Assembly (NCBI RefSeq): GCF_003605195.1
Contig: NZ_QYOS01000023.1
Span: 124,001 to 188,000, forward strand
Length of the DNA: 64,000 nucleotides
DNA from: Aurantiacibacter odishensis
Lineage (GTDB): Bacteria; Pseudomonadota; Alphaproteobacteria; Sphingomonadales; Sphingomonadaceae
Direction: 5' to 3'
Position numbers and translations under genes: made by a program. The notes under the pieces were generated by a model, which saw only the letters and a list, made by a program, of their open reading frames with translations, was not told the DNA's origin and made no database searches. Shown piece by piece: positions 42,067 through 50,943 of the stretch (position 1 is its first letter; each line of letters opens with the position of its first letter).

Positions 42067-43202
42067 CCCACAACGATATCGTGATCGACGCCGCTTTCGA
42101 CAGCGGCAACATTGAAGTCGTCTCCATCGACGGCGCCACCGCGCACCTGCGCATCCCCAAGGACCGCAACAGCGAATTCGCGCAGTGGTTCCACTTCCGC
42201 GTATCCGGCGCAGCCGGACGGGAACTGGTGCTGAAAATCGATCAGCTGGCCGACAGCGCCTATCCCGAAGGCTGGCCCGGCTACAACGCTTGCGTCTCGG
42301 AAGACCGCGCCTACTGGGGCCGCACCGAAAACTCTTACGACAAGAACGCGGGCAACGGCACGCTCACCATCCGATACGTGCCTGCGAACGATGTCGCATG
42401 GTTTGCCTATTTCGCGCCGTATTCGATGGAACGGCACAACGACCTCGTCTCCGAGGCCGCGTCCATGCCCGGCGTCGACTATCGCCGCCTTGGCGAGACG
42501 CTGGACGGGCGCACCATCGATTGCCTGGAAATGGGCGAAGGCGACAAGCAGGTGTGGTTCTACGCCCGGCAGCACCCCGGCGAATCGATGGCCGAGTGGT
42601 GGATGGAAGGCGCACTCGAAGTGCTCACCGACCCCGCCGACGTCGTGGGCCGTGCGCTGCGCCAGAAGTGCCGCCTGCATGTGGTGCCCAACTGCAACCC
42701 GGATGGCTCCTTCCGTGGCCACCTGCGGACCAACGCCAATGGCGTGAATCTCAACCGCGAATGGGCCGATCCCAGCGCCGAGCGATCTCCGGAAGTCCTC
42801 GCTATTCGCAATGCGATGGACGAAAGCGGCGTCGACTTCGCGATGGATGTGCACGGGGACGAGGCGATTGCCGCCGTGTTCCTCGCAGGGTTCGAGGGCA
42901 TCCCCTCGTGGACCGACGATCATGGCGAGCGCATGTATCGCTACCAGCGCATCCTCGACCGGCGCACGCCCGATTTCCAGACGAAGAAGGGCTACCCCAA
43001 GTCCGCACCCGGCAAGGCCAACCTGACGATCAGCACCAACCAGGTCGCCGAGCGTTACGGTGCTTGCGCGATGACGCTGGAAATGCCGTTCAAGGATAAC
43101 GACGACTGGCCCGATCCAGATCAGGGCTGGAGCCCGGAACGCTGCAAGCTGCTGGCACGCGAATGCCTTGCCGCACTGGTGGAATGGCTGGACGAGGACT
43201 GA
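42063..43202 (+). CDS. M14-family zinc carboxypeptidase (cytosolic CCP-like)
   Basis: 379 residues from the ATG at 42063. An N-terminal beta-rich domain (about 1-125, with [16 protein letters not shown]) of the cytosolic carboxypeptidase N-domain type precedes the catalytic domain. Zinc ligands: [13 protein letters not shown] (His-x-x-Glu) and [11 protein letters not shown] (His). [20 protein letters not shown], by landmarks NPDG and NLNREW, gives the substrate Asn/Arg residues, and TLEMPFKD holds the catalytic Glu. Relatives are the deglutamylases of eukaryotes; bacterial substrates are largely unknown. No signal peptide. Confidence 0.9.
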   Translation: MTHNDIVIDAAFDSGNIEVVSIDGATAHLRIPKDRNSEFAQWFHFRVSGAAGRELVLKIDQLADSAYPEGWPGYNACVSEDRAYWGRTENSYDKNAGNGTLTIRYVPANDVAWFAYFAPYSMERHNDLVSEAASMPGVDYRRLGETLDGRTIDCLEMGEGDKQVWFYARQHPGESMAEWWMEGALEVLTDPADVVGRALRQKCRLHVVPNCNPDGSFRGHLRTNANGVNLNREWADPSAERSPEVLAIRNAMDESGVDFAMDVHGDEAIAAVFLAGFEGIPSWTDDHGERMYRYQRILDRRTPDFQTKKGYPKSAPGKANLTISTNQVAERYGACAMTLEMPFKDNDDWPDPDQGWSPERCKLLARECLAALVEWLDED

Positions 43203-43206
43203 ACCC

Positions 43207-43869
43207 CTACGGCTGCACCACCACCCAGCGCAGCGCCGCGCTGCCGGATTCGCCGCGCAGGTAGCTGGTCGCACTCCACAGCGTCCAGGGACGACCGCCG
43301 TAATCGGGCTGCACGAAATCGCGTTCCAGCCACAGGTTGCGCTCGATGCGCGTGGCGATGCCGTGTTCGGCCTCGAACTCGGCGCTGATCTTCAGCACCA
43401 CGGGTTGTCCGGCGTGGCCTTCGACCTGGTTGATGAACGTGGTCAGCTCGCTCTCCAGACCCGCCTCTACGATCGGGTCTCCGCACTCGCTCGCCAGCTT
43501 GGAAAGCGCGATGGCAGGAGGCAGCATCTCGGGATCTCGCGGCACGATGGTAACAAAGTTGGCCGCCTGCCGCCCAGCCGGGACGCACGGATCGTAGGTA
43601 TGGACAACGCCGTGCGGCAGGCCCGCATCGGTCACGGCGGCGAGATTGCGCGGGAACATGGCATCGCGTCCCTCGCTGCCCTGACTGGCCTCGATATAGA
43701 CAAAGTCGGCACCCGTCGCGCGCAGGGCGTTGAAATCCACCGCGCCGTCTTCAGCGCCGATCAGCGCGCCCTGCATCGGAAATTCCGCGCGGCTGGGCTG
43801 CCAGCCCGACGCGCGGAACCACAGCACCGCCGCCAGCCCGACGAGGGCCAGCAACAGCAGCACTTCCAC
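43207..43869 (-). CDS. GH25-type lysozyme-like protein, membrane anchored
   Basis: 220 residues from a GTG at 43869. One N-terminal helix (VLLLLALVGLAAVLWF) anchors the protein, followed by a GH25-like barrel: GAEDGAVDFNALRATGADFVYIEAS by landmarks VDFNALRATG and FVYIEASQG, and later VVLKIS and YGGRPWTLWSAT. The usual DVS...DW start of GH25 is altered to GAEDGAVDF, so activity is uncertain. Upstream in frame the DNA encodes KKKKSVLRFW, a plausible cytoplasmic basic anchor, but no ATG/GTG/TTG precedes it before a stop. The start may therefore be unusual. Confidence 0.75.
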   Translation of the reverse strand: MEVLLLLALVGLAAVLWFRASGWQPSRAEFPMQGALIGAEDGAVDFNALRATGADFVYIEASQGSEGRDAMFPRNLAAVTDAGLPHGVVHTYDPCVPAGRQAANFVTIVPRDPEMLPPAIALSKLASECGDPIVEAGLESELTTFINQVEGHAGQPVVLKISAEFEAEHGIATRIERNLWLERDFVQPDYGGRPWTLWSATSYLRGESGSAALRWVVVQP

Positions 43870-43944
43870 CCAGAAGCGGAGGACGGATTTCTTCTTTTTG
43901 CCGATGGTGCGAGCCGATTGTCAGTGTGAAAGGGAGTAGGTGTT

Positions 43945-44436
43945 TCAGGCCTTGATATGCAGGACGCAGATCAGGGTGAAAAGCCGCCGCGCGGTTTCGA
44001 AATCGGTTTCCACCTTGCCTTCCAGCGCATCCAGCAGGTGCCGCGTGCCGCGATCGTGGATGCCCCGCCGGGCCATGTCGATGGTCTCGATCTCCTGCGC
44101 AGAGGCGCGGCGCAGCGCCTTGTAGTAGCTGTCGCAGATGGCGAAGTAATCGCGGATCGCGCGGCGCATCCGGGCCATGCCAAGCCCGATGGTGCCCGCC
44201 TCGGTCCCGGCGGCATCCTTCAGGTGCCAGGCCAGCATCCCCTCGACCACTTCGAGGTGCACGCGCCACGGCCCCTCGTGGCCGTTGCCGGTTGCGCGCA
44301 CGGGCTTGAAGAAATTGTCTTCCACCAGGTCGCGCAGCGCCACTTCGCGCTCTTTCTCGATATCTTCGCTGCGCGCGAGCACGGTCGCCTCGTCCAGCGT
44401 GATTTCCTCGATACGGTTGGCAGTTTCCTGGTCCAT
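43945..44436 (-). CDS. UPF0262 family protein
   Basis: 163 residues from the ATG at 44436. The family pattern is IEEITLDEATVLARSEDIEKERE near the start, then ALRDLVEDNFFKP, HLKDAAG, LGMARMRRAIRDYFAICDSYY and RRGIHDRGTRHLLDALEGK by landmarks. It is conserved in alphaproteobacteria, with no known function. It is divergent from dnaB. Confidence 0.9.
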   Translation of the reverse strand: MDQETANRIEEITLDEATVLARSEDIEKEREVALRDLVEDNFFKPVRATGNGHEGPWRVHLEVVEGMLAWHLKDAAGTEAGTIGLGMARMRRAIRDYFAICDSYYKALRRASAQEIETIDMARRGIHDRGTRHLLDALEGKVETDFETARRLFTLICVLHIKA

Positions 44437-44584
44437 GTGCGGTGCCCTCCTGCCCCAGCCGCGCTTCGCGTTCAATTGCCAATCTGGGGCCGAGAATATT
44501 TCTCCCCGCAATCCACAAGCCGGAACGATAAAGTTTACCGTCGACCATCTTGCGATCATCCTCGCACACGCGCATCAGAACGCC

Positions 44585-46105
44585 ATGTCCGACGAAGACC
44601 TCCTGATCCGCTCCGCCACCAAGACCGAAACCAGCAGCCAGCAGGGCCGCAGCCTGCCTGCCAACCTGGAGGCGGAGGCCGCGTTCCTCGGCGCCGTGCT
44701 GATCGATAACCGCGTGCTGGAGGAACTGCCCGTCGAACTGCGCCCGGCGCACTTTTTCGCGCCCATCCACGGCCGCATCTACGAACGCATCGTGACGCTG
44801 GTGGACCGGCAGATGGTGGTGACGCCGGTAACGTTGAAGCCCTATTTCGACGGTGACGAGGCGCTGTCCGAACTGGGCGGCACCGGGTATCTCGCGCAAC
44901 TCACCGCCGACGGACAGGGCCTGCTCGCCCCGCGCGAACTGGCGCAGCAGATCTACGACCTTGCCCTGTTACGCGAGCTTGTCGGCGTAGGGCGCGAACT
45001 GGTGGAGGGCGCGCTCGACACCTCCGAGGAAGTCGAGCCGCAGCGCCAGATCGAGAACGCCGAGAAGCGTCTGTTCGAAGTGTCCGAAGGGGCCACCAGC
45101 GAGAAGGCGGGCGTCGCCTTCCGCAGCGCCTCGATGGAGGCGATCCGCCTTGTCGAAGTCGCCATGCAATCTGGCGGCAAGCTGTCGGGCAAGACAACCG
45201 GCCTCGATTCGATCGACAACAAGACCGCCGGCCTGCACAATTCCGACCTCGTCATCCTCGCCGGGCGTCCCGGCATGGGCAAGTCCTCGCTGGCGATGAA
45301 CATTGCCTTTAACTGCGCGGAGGAACACCTGCGCTACATGCGCGACGGCGGCCCGCACAACTACGGCGCGCCCGCTGCCTTCTTCAGCCTGGAAATGAGC
45401 AGTGACCAGCTGGCAACGCGTATCCTGGCAGAGCAGGCGGAGATTTCCTCCGAGGCGCTGCGTTCCGGCAGCCTGAAGCGCGACGAGTTCCAGAAGCTGT
45501 CCTACGCCGCGCAGAAGCTGGCCGAACTGCCGCTCTACATCGACGATACGCCCGCGCTTTCCATCTCCGCCCTGCGCACCCGCGCGCGGCGGCTGAAGCG
45601 GCGGCACGACATCGGTCTGATCGTGGTCGACTATCTGCAACTGCTGCAAGGCTCGGGCCGCGCCAGCGACAACCGCGTGAACGAGATTTCCGAGATCAGC
45701 CGCGGCCTGAAGACGTTGGCGAAGGAATTACAGGTGCCGGTGATCGCGCTCTCGCAGCTCAGCCGTGCGGTGGAGCAGCGCGAGGACAAGCGCCCGATGC
45801 TCTCCGACCTGCGCGAATCGGGCTCCATCGAGCAGGACGCCGACATGGTCTGGTTCATCTACCGTGCCGACTACTACCACGAGGCGCTGCGCCCCGACAT
45901 GCCGACGGAGACCAGCTCCGAAGGCGACAAGGAAAAGTACCGCGTCTGGGAAGACCGCTATCTTGAGCTGCGCAACAAGGCGACGCTGATCGTTGCCAAG
46001 CAGCGTCACGGCTCCACCGGCAACGTGCCACTGCTGTTCCAGAGCGAATTCACCAAGTTCACCTCGCCCAACATGAAGGACTATTCGGACTACGGGTTCG
46101 AATAG
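44585..46105 (+). CDS. dnaB: Replicative DNA helicase DnaB
   Basis: Hexameric 5'-3' helicase of the replication fork. 506 residues from MSDEDLLIRSATKTETSS. N-terminal domain with NLEAEAAFLGAVLIDN, then the RecA-like domain: Walker A LAGRPGMGKSSLAMN, FSLEMSSDQLATRIL, Walker B LIVVDYLQLLQG and the C-terminal FAKQRHG-like motif VAKQRHGSTGNV. No intein is present. The Shine-Dalgarno sequence is weak. It is followed 6 bp later by a TetR gene. Confidence 0.97.
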   Translation: MSDEDLLIRSATKTETSSQQGRSLPANLEAEAAFLGAVLIDNRVLEELPVELRPAHFFAPIHGRIYERIVTLVDRQMVVTPVTLKPYFDGDEALSELGGTGYLAQLTADGQGLLAPRELAQQIYDLALLRELVGVGRELVEGALDTSEEVEPQRQIENAEKRLFEVSEGATSEKAGVAFRSASMEAIRLVEVAMQSGGKLSGKTTGLDSIDNKTAGLHNSDLVILAGRPGMGKSSLAMNIAFNCAEEHLRYMRDGGPHNYGAPAAFFSLEMSSDQLATRILAEQAEISSEALRSGSLKRDEFQKLSYAAQKLAELPLYIDDTPALSISALRTRARRLKRRHDIGLIVVDYLQLLQGSGRASDNRVNEISEISRGLKTLAKELQVPVIALSQLSRAVEQREDKRPMLSDLRESGSIEQDADMVWFIYRADYYHEALRPDMPTETSSEGDKEKYRVWEDRYLELRNKATLIVAKQRHGSTGNVPLLFQSEFTKFTSPNMKDYSDYGFE

Positions 46106-46111
46106 GAAGGC

Positions 46112-46783
46112 ATGGCCGGATCCAGCGCAAAAGAGCAGCCGACAGCAACTGATGGCCGCACCAAGGTTGGCCAGAAGCGCCGGGCAGAGACGCGCGCGAA
46201 GATCATCGCCGCCGCTTTCGATATCTTCGGGGAGGAAAACGGCCTTTTCGCCCGCATCGAGGACGTGGCCGATAAGGCGGGGGTTACCCGCGCCACGTTT
46301 TACAACCACTTCGCCAGCATGGTGGAGCTGCGCGAGGCGCTGACCAGCGAGGTGACACATGACTTCCTCGTCGCTGTCGCACAGACCGTCGCCAAGCTGC
46401 CCGATTCGCGAGAGCAGTGCACGGTTGCCGTGCGCTATTACCTTCGCCGGGCGCAGAAGGACCGGCGCTGGGCATGGTCCATGCTGAACATGAGCGCATC
46501 GGGCGAGATCTTCGGAGGCGAGACTTTCCGCCAGGCCATGCGCACGATCTGCGACGGGGTGGAGAACGGCGACCTGCCCATCCCCTCGGCAGAGCTGGGC
46601 CGCGATATCCTGCTGGGCGCCACTCTGGCAGCCATGGGCTCCATCGTGAAGCGCCAGATGCCGGACAATTATCCCGAAAGCGTGGCCGGTTACATCCTGT
46701 GCGGCCTCGGCGTCGATCGCGACACCGCCCGCGCCATCGCGCATCGTCCGCTGCCCGAACTGGACGACGCACCTCCCGCCTAG
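46112..46783 (+). CDS. TetR-family transcriptional regulator
   Basis: 223 residues. An AGGAAGG ribosome site overlaps the end of dnaB. N-terminal helix-turn-helix at about 25-70: RRAETRAKIIAAAFDIFGEE, RIEDVADKAGVTRATFYNHF. The C-terminal ligand domain is helical, with VRYYLRRAQKDRRWAW. It lies directly upstream of the cytochrome c / flavoprotein / SDR cluster, and a 25-bp dyad over that promoter is the likely operator. Inducer presumably a phenolic compound, by inference. Confidence 0.88.
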   Translation: MAGSSAKEQPTATDGRTKVGQKRRAETRAKIIAAAFDIFGEENGLFARIEDVADKAGVTRATFYNHFASMVELREALTSEVTHDFLVAVAQTVAKLPDSREQCTVAVRYYLRRAQKDRRWAWSMLNMSASGEIFGGETFRQAMRTICDGVENGDLPIPSAELGRDILLGATLAAMGSIVKRQMPDNYPESVAGYILCGLGVDRDTARAIAHRPLPELDDAPPA

Positions 46784-46788
46784 CGTAT

Positions 46789-46813
46789 TGCAATTGACAT
46801 TTTGTCCATTGCA
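46789..46813. promoter_or_regulatory. 25-bp dyad operator over the -35 box of the cytochrome/flavoprotein cluster
   Basis: TGCAATTGACA (46789-46799), TTT, TGTCCATTGCA (46803-46813): 10 of 11 arm positions pair. The left arm contains a perfect -35 TTGACA (46794-46799), with a poor -10 TAACAC 16 bp on. A TetR dimer bound here would block RNA polymerase. It lies 6 bp after the TetR gene's stop. Confidence 0.65.
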
Positions 46814-46866
46814 TTTAACACTCGATCCCGACGACGGCGACAAACGCCGCAAAAGGGAGAGGGACG

Positions 46867-47220
46867 ATGCATCCCAGACGAGGCCGCCTGCTGGCGGGCC
46901 TGACCGGAGCCACCCTGCTGTCAGGGGTCGGCATGGCGACAGGTTTTTCGATGAGCGCCTCGGCGCAGGCGACCTACGAGATCGAGCCGCGCGCGCCGGA
47001 GTATCTCTACGCCCGCACCTGCGGCTACTGCCACGGCCACAACATCGCCCCGATCATCCGCGGGCGGGCGCTGCCGCCTGCCGTCACCGCCGCCATCGTG
47101 CGTTCCGGCATGGGCGCGATGCCTGCCTTCAAGCCCACCGAAATCACCGATGCCGAATTGCAGGCTCTGGCCGAATGGCTCGCGCAGTCTGAGGCCGATC
47201 CCGAGGAGCACGGCGGATGA
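46867..47220 (+). CDS. Periplasmic c-type cytochrome subunit
   Basis: 117 residues with a signal peptide ending near SASAQA. One haem site CGYCH (Cys52, Cys55, His56), and the sixth ligand probably Met85 in GMGAMPAFKP, typical of small class I cytochromes. It ends 4 bp into the start of the flavoprotein gene, i.e. the two are translationally coupled. That pairing is the organisation of p-cresol methylhydroxylase (PchC with PchF), so it is probably the electron acceptor subunit. Confidence 0.88.
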   Translation: MHPRRGRLLAGLTGATLLSGVGMATGFSMSASAQATYEIEPRAPEYLYARTCGYCHGHNIAPIIRGRALPPAVTAAIVRSGMGAMPAFKPTEITDAELQALAEWLAQSEADPEEHGG

Positions 47221-48833
47221 GCAACGGATTCTCCCGCCGCGAGGTCATGGCGATCGGCGGCGCTGTCGCCAGCACGGCGGCGATGACGCCGCTCGCCCGC
47301 GCCCGCATGATGCCGCAGGACATGGACCGCGACGTGTTTGCAGGCGTCGTGCGCGAACTGCGCGCCATCGTCGGCGACGAATGGGTCTTCGCCGACGAGG
47401 CGAGCACGATCTCCTATCGCAAGAGCGGCATTCCCGATCTTCGCGGAGAGCACGTGCCATCGGGCGCGGTGGCCCCCGCCAACGTGGAGCAGGTGCAGGC
47501 CATCCTCGCTCTCGCCAACCGCTATCGCCTGCCGCTGTGGCCGATCTCCACCGGCAAGAACATGGGCTACGGCATGGCCACGCCTGCATCTTCCGGCCAG
47601 ATGATCCTCGACCTGAAGCGGATGAACCGCATCCTCGATTTCGATGCCGAACTTGGCACAATCCTCGTCGAGCCGGGCGTCACCTACCAGCAGATCCACG
47701 ACTACATCGAGGACAACGACCTGCCCTATTGGGTGGACGTGCCCACGGTTGGCCCGATCGTCTCGATGATGGGCAACACGCTGGAACGCGGCGTCGGCTA
47801 CACGCCCTACGGCGATCATTTCTTCATGCAGTGCGGCATGGAAGTGGTGCTGGCCGATGGCACGATCCTGAAAACCGGCATGGGCTCCATCGAGAACGGG
47901 AACACCTGGCAGGCGTTCAAGTGGGGCTACGGCCCCTACCTCGACGGCATTTTCACCCAGTCGAACTTCGGCATCGTGACCAAGCTGGGCATGTGGCTGA
48001 TGCCCAGGCCGCCGGCCTACAAGCCCTTCATGGTGCGATCGCCCAACGTGGAGGACGTGGCGGCGATTACCGACACCATCCGCCCGTTCCGCATGAACAA
48101 CCTCATCCCCAACGGCGTGCTGATCATGGGCGCGCTCTACCAGATGAGCATGTTCAACCGCCGGGCAGACCTGTGGGACGGCGAAGGCGTCATCCCGCTG
48201 GACGTGATCCAGCGCCACGCCCGCGCCAACGATATCGGCATGTGGAACACCTTCTACGCGCTTTACGGCACGGACGAGATCATCGCCGCCATCGAACCGA
48301 TCCTGACAACGGCGTTCGAGGCGACGGGCGCCGACGTGCTGACCGAGGCCGAGATGGGCGGCAATCCCTATTTCGAGCACAACAAGACGCTGATGCGCGG
48401 CGGCATGACGCTGGAGGAAAAGGGCCTCGTGCGCTGGTGGGGCCGCAGCGGCGGCGCAGTCGCCTTCGCGCCCGTGGCCCCGGCAAAGGGCGGCGAGACC
48501 ATCGGGCAGACCCAGCTGGCGACCGAGATCATGAACAAGTGGGGATTCGACTATGCTCCGGCCTACGCCGTGGGCGGACGCGAATTGCACCACATCATCT
48601 TCCTGATGTTCGACAAGGGCGACGACGAGCATTCCCGCAAGGCGGAGCAGTGCATGGAGGAGATGATCACCCGCTTCGGCGAACGCGGCTGGGCGGCCTA
48701 TCGCTCCAGCGTGTCCACCATGGACCTGGTGGCCGACCAGTACGGCGCCGCCAACCGCGAGGTGAACGCCCGCATCAAGCAGGCGCTCGACCCCAATCAC
48801 ATCATCGCACCGGGCAAGCAGGGTATCGCCTGA
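47217..48833 (+). CDS. VAO/PCMH-family flavoprotein, Tat-exported
   Basis: 538 residues. The N-terminus SRREVMAIGGAVASTAA is Tat-like, so the enzyme should fold with FAD before export. FAD-binding domain: VPSGAVAPANVEQVQAILALANRY by landmarks, PISTGKNMGYG, and VDVPTVGPIVSMMGNTLERG. The C-terminal cap ends DPNHIIAPGKQGI, the usual PCMH/VAO ending. Family members oxidise para-substituted phenols (p-cresol, vanillyl alcohol, eugenol). The Cyt-c partner argues for a PCMH- or eugenol-hydroxylase-type dehydrogenase rather than an oxidase. I could not place the FAD-linking residue. Substrate is unassigned. Confidence 0.88.
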   Translation: MSNGFSRREVMAIGGAVASTAAMTPLARARMMPQDMDRDVFAGVVRELRAIVGDEWVFADEASTISYRKSGIPDLRGEHVPSGAVAPANVEQVQAILALANRYRLPLWPISTGKNMGYGMATPASSGQMILDLKRMNRILDFDAELGTILVEPGVTYQQIHDYIEDNDLPYWVDVPTVGPIVSMMGNTLERGVGYTPYGDHFFMQCGMEVVLADGTILKTGMGSIENGNTWQAFKWGYGPYLDGIFTQSNFGIVTKLGMWLMPRPPAYKPFMVRSPNVEDVAAITDTIRPFRMNNLIPNGVLIMGALYQMSMFNRRADLWDGEGVIPLDVIQRHARANDIGMWNTFYALYGTDEIIAAIEPILTTAFEATGADVLTEAEMGGNPYFEHNKTLMRGGMTLEEKGLVRWWGRSGGAVAFAPVAPAKGGETIGQTQLATEIMNKWGFDYAPAYAVGGRELHHIIFLMFDKGDDEHSRKAEQCMEEMITRFGERGWAAYRSSVSTMDLVADQYGAANREVNARIKQALDPNHIIAPGKQGIA

Positions 48834-48907
48834 CCGGTGCATGGCCGGCCCCGCGCTCCCTCACGCAGCGGGACCGGCCTCTCCCTTGATCTCGAAGAGG
48901 CAGGACC

Positions 48908-49672
48908 ATGAACGACGCGAGCCATAATTTCAGCGGCAAGGTGGCGCTTGTGACCGGCGGGGCCACCGGCATTGGACGCGCGAGTTGCGTCGCATTTGCC
49001 GACCGCGGCGCAAAGGTGATGATCGGCGACATCGACGAGCGCGCCGAGGAAACCGTCGCCATCATCCACCAGTCGGGCGGCGAGGCCGACTTCATCAGGA
49101 CCGACGTGCGCGACAAAGCCGCCATCGATGCGCTGGTGGCGGGTACCATCAAGCGCTTCGGCGGGATGGACATGGCTTTCAACAATGCCGGCATCCTTCC
49201 CGCGCAAAGGCCCATCCACGAGGTGACGGAAGAGGAACTGGACCTTGCCATCGATGTCGATTTCAAGGGCGTGTTCTATGCCATGCAGGCGCAAATCCGC
49301 CATTTCCTGTGGGTCGGCGGCGGGGCCATCGTCAACACCGCATCAGTAGGTGCGTTGATCGCGGACCCGAATATGAGCGTATACTGCGCGATGAAGCACG
49401 CGGTATCCGGCCTGACGAAGGCGGCCGCTGTCGAATACGCACGGCAAGGCATCCGCGTGAACTGCGTTGCCCCCGGCTTCGTGCGCACGCCGATGACGCA
49501 GCACTGGGCGGACAGCAAGGATTTCACCGACATGTTCTTCCAGCACAACGTATCGGGCCGCTACGCCCAGCCGGAGGAAATTGCCGGAACCGTGCTGCAC
49601 CTGTGCAGCGATGCGGCAAGCTTCGTGAACGGCGCGACCTGGACCATCGACGGCGGCCAGACCGCGCACTGA
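48908..49672 (+). CDS. Short-chain dehydrogenase/reductase
   Basis: 254 residues. NAD(P) motif VTGGATGIGRASC, DIDE acidic residue after the second strand (NAD+ preference), FNNAGILP, catalytic Ser in NTASVGAL and Tyr-x3-Lys in YCAMKHAVSG. It sits downstream of the flavocytochrome genes (75 bp) with its own GAGG ribosome site. It could oxidise the benzylic or allylic alcohol made by the flavoprotein; this is inferred from neighbourhood. Confidence 0.87.
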   Translation: MNDASHNFSGKVALVTGGATGIGRASCVAFADRGAKVMIGDIDERAEETVAIIHQSGGEADFIRTDVRDKAAIDALVAGTIKRFGGMDMAFNNAGILPAQRPIHEVTEEELDLAIDVDFKGVFYAMQAQIRHFLWVGGGAIVNTASVGALIADPNMSVYCAMKHAVSGLTKAAAVEYARQGIRVNCVAPGFVRTPMTQHWADSKDFTDMFFQHNVSGRYAQPEEIAGTVLHLCSDAASFVNGATWTIDGGQTAH

Positions 49673-49676
49673 GTGG

Positions 49677-50840
49677 CTAGAGACCGAGGTTCAGCTTCCG
49701 GCTGACGGTGTAGTCCACCACCGATACGAGGAACCAACTCGCCCACCACTTCGCCCGCGTCCACGGCGTGGCGCGCGCATCGTGAACCTCGCGCGTCACC
49801 TGTTCGCTGGCCGCAAAGTGATCCTGAATGAAGCTGCGCATGGTATCGGCCAGCGCTGCGTCCTCGATCCGCAGCACGATCTCCAGATTCACGTAGAGGC
49901 TGCGCATGTCGAAGTTGGCGCTGCCCATGTAGACGGCATCGTCCAGCACGATCAGCTTCGTGTGCAGCTTGCAGGGCTGGAATTCGTAGATGTTCGCGCC
50001 CGCTTCCAGCAGCTTGTTGTGCAGCGCGCGGCTGGCGCCGATGGTGGCACCGTTGTCGCTCTTGCCTGCCAGCAGCAGGTTGGTCTTACCCTTGCGCGCG
50101 ATCTGCCGGATTCGCTTGCGAAGGCGGCGGCTGGGCGAGAAATAGGCCATCATCATGTCCAGCCTGTCGCCCTCCTCCAGGTCCTGCGATACGCGCCGCG
50201 CCCAGCTTGAAAGGCGGCGCGACGGCCCACCGATCAGCAGTTGCACCGGCCCCTCTCCCGCATCCCAGTTGCGCACGCGGTGGCGGATGTCGCGGAACTG
50301 CGCCTTTTCGTTGCTCGCCCATTCGACCAGTTCGACGTACCACTGCGAGACCTGCAGCACGGCGTCGCCTTCCATGCGGAAGCCCAGGTCGTTCCAGCCG
50401 TTTTCTTCGGGCGGGGCGAAGTAATCGTCCTCAACGTTGAAGCCGCCCAGCATCGCCACCTTGTCATCCGCCACCAGGATCTTCTGGTGGTTGCGAATGA
50501 GGGCGCGCTGGCTCCAGCGGGCCATGAAGGTGTAGAACTTACCGCCTGCCTCGGTCATCTCGGCAAAGAACGTCTCGTCCACCTGGGCGCCGAACCCATC
50601 GACGATCAGCGTGACGTCGACCCCGCGCACGGCGGCTTCCACCAGCGCATCGCGCACCTCGCTGCCGATTTCGTCCCTGGCGAAGATGTAGAAGGCGACC
50701 TTCAGGCTCTCGCGCGCCTCCCGGATGATCTCCAGCATGGCGGCGCGGCGATCCTTGCCCGCCGGGAAGAAAGTGAATGACAGGCTCTGGGCCTCTGCCG
50801 AAAACGGCTCGGGGTCACGATAGCCTTGCACGCTGTCCAT
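49677..50840 (-). CDS. Phospholipase D-family protein (cardiolipin synthase-like)
   Basis: 387 residues with two HKD motifs: RNHQKILVADDKVAMLGG and LHTKLIVLDDAVYMGSANFD (truncated by landmarks). The usual N-terminal membrane helices of ClsA are absent, as in ClsB- or ClsC-type enzymes, so it may be a peripheral cardiolipin synthase or another phosphatidyltransferase. GGPSRRLSSW and FSPSRRLRKRIR are further conserved parts. It is convergent with the SDR gene (5 bp apart). Confidence 0.87.
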   Translation of the reverse strand: MDSVQGYRDPEPFSAEAQSLSFTFFPAGKDRRAAMLEIIREARESLKVAFYIFARDEIGSEVRDALVEAAVRGVDVTLIVDGFGAQVDETFFAEMTEAGGKFYTFMARWSQRALIRNHQKILVADDKVAMLGGFNVEDDYFAPPEENGWNDLGFRMEGDAVLQVSQWYVELVEWASNEKAQFRDIRHRVRNWDAGEGPVQLLIGGPSRRLSSWARRVSQDLEEGDRLDMMMAYFSPSRRLRKRIRQIARKGKTNLLLAGKSDNGATIGASRALHNKLLEAGANIYEFQPCKLHTKLIVLDDAVYMGSANFDMRSLYVNLEIVLRIEDAALADTMRSFIQDHFAASEQVTREVHDARATPWTRAKWWASWFLVSVVDYTVSRKLNLGL

Positions 50841-50876
50841 CTTCGCCTGTTAGCACGGCCCGCGCCGAGGGAAACC

Positions 50877-50905
50877 TTGACGAAAGCGTTCTGCCCGCCT
50901 AACTG
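50877..50905 (+). promoter_or_regulatory. Candidate promoter of rpoZ
   Basis: TTGACG (50877-50882), 17 bp, TAACTG (50900-50905), ending 38 bp before the rpoZ ATG. It fits the pattern seen before rpsT. Confidence 0.42.
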
Positions 50906-50943
50906 GCTCACTTTCCGACAACACCAATTCAATCGGAGTGCCC

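Noticed and set aside
46080-46105. tRNA-like GGGTTCGAATAGG
   Set aside because: It is the end of the dnaB coding sequence; no acceptor or anticodon stems can be drawn around it. No tRNA was found elsewhere either.
47025-48842. 600-codon minus-strand frame opposite the flavoprotein gene
   Set aside because: Mirror frame of the PCMH-type flavoprotein and cytochrome genes; no recognisable domain.
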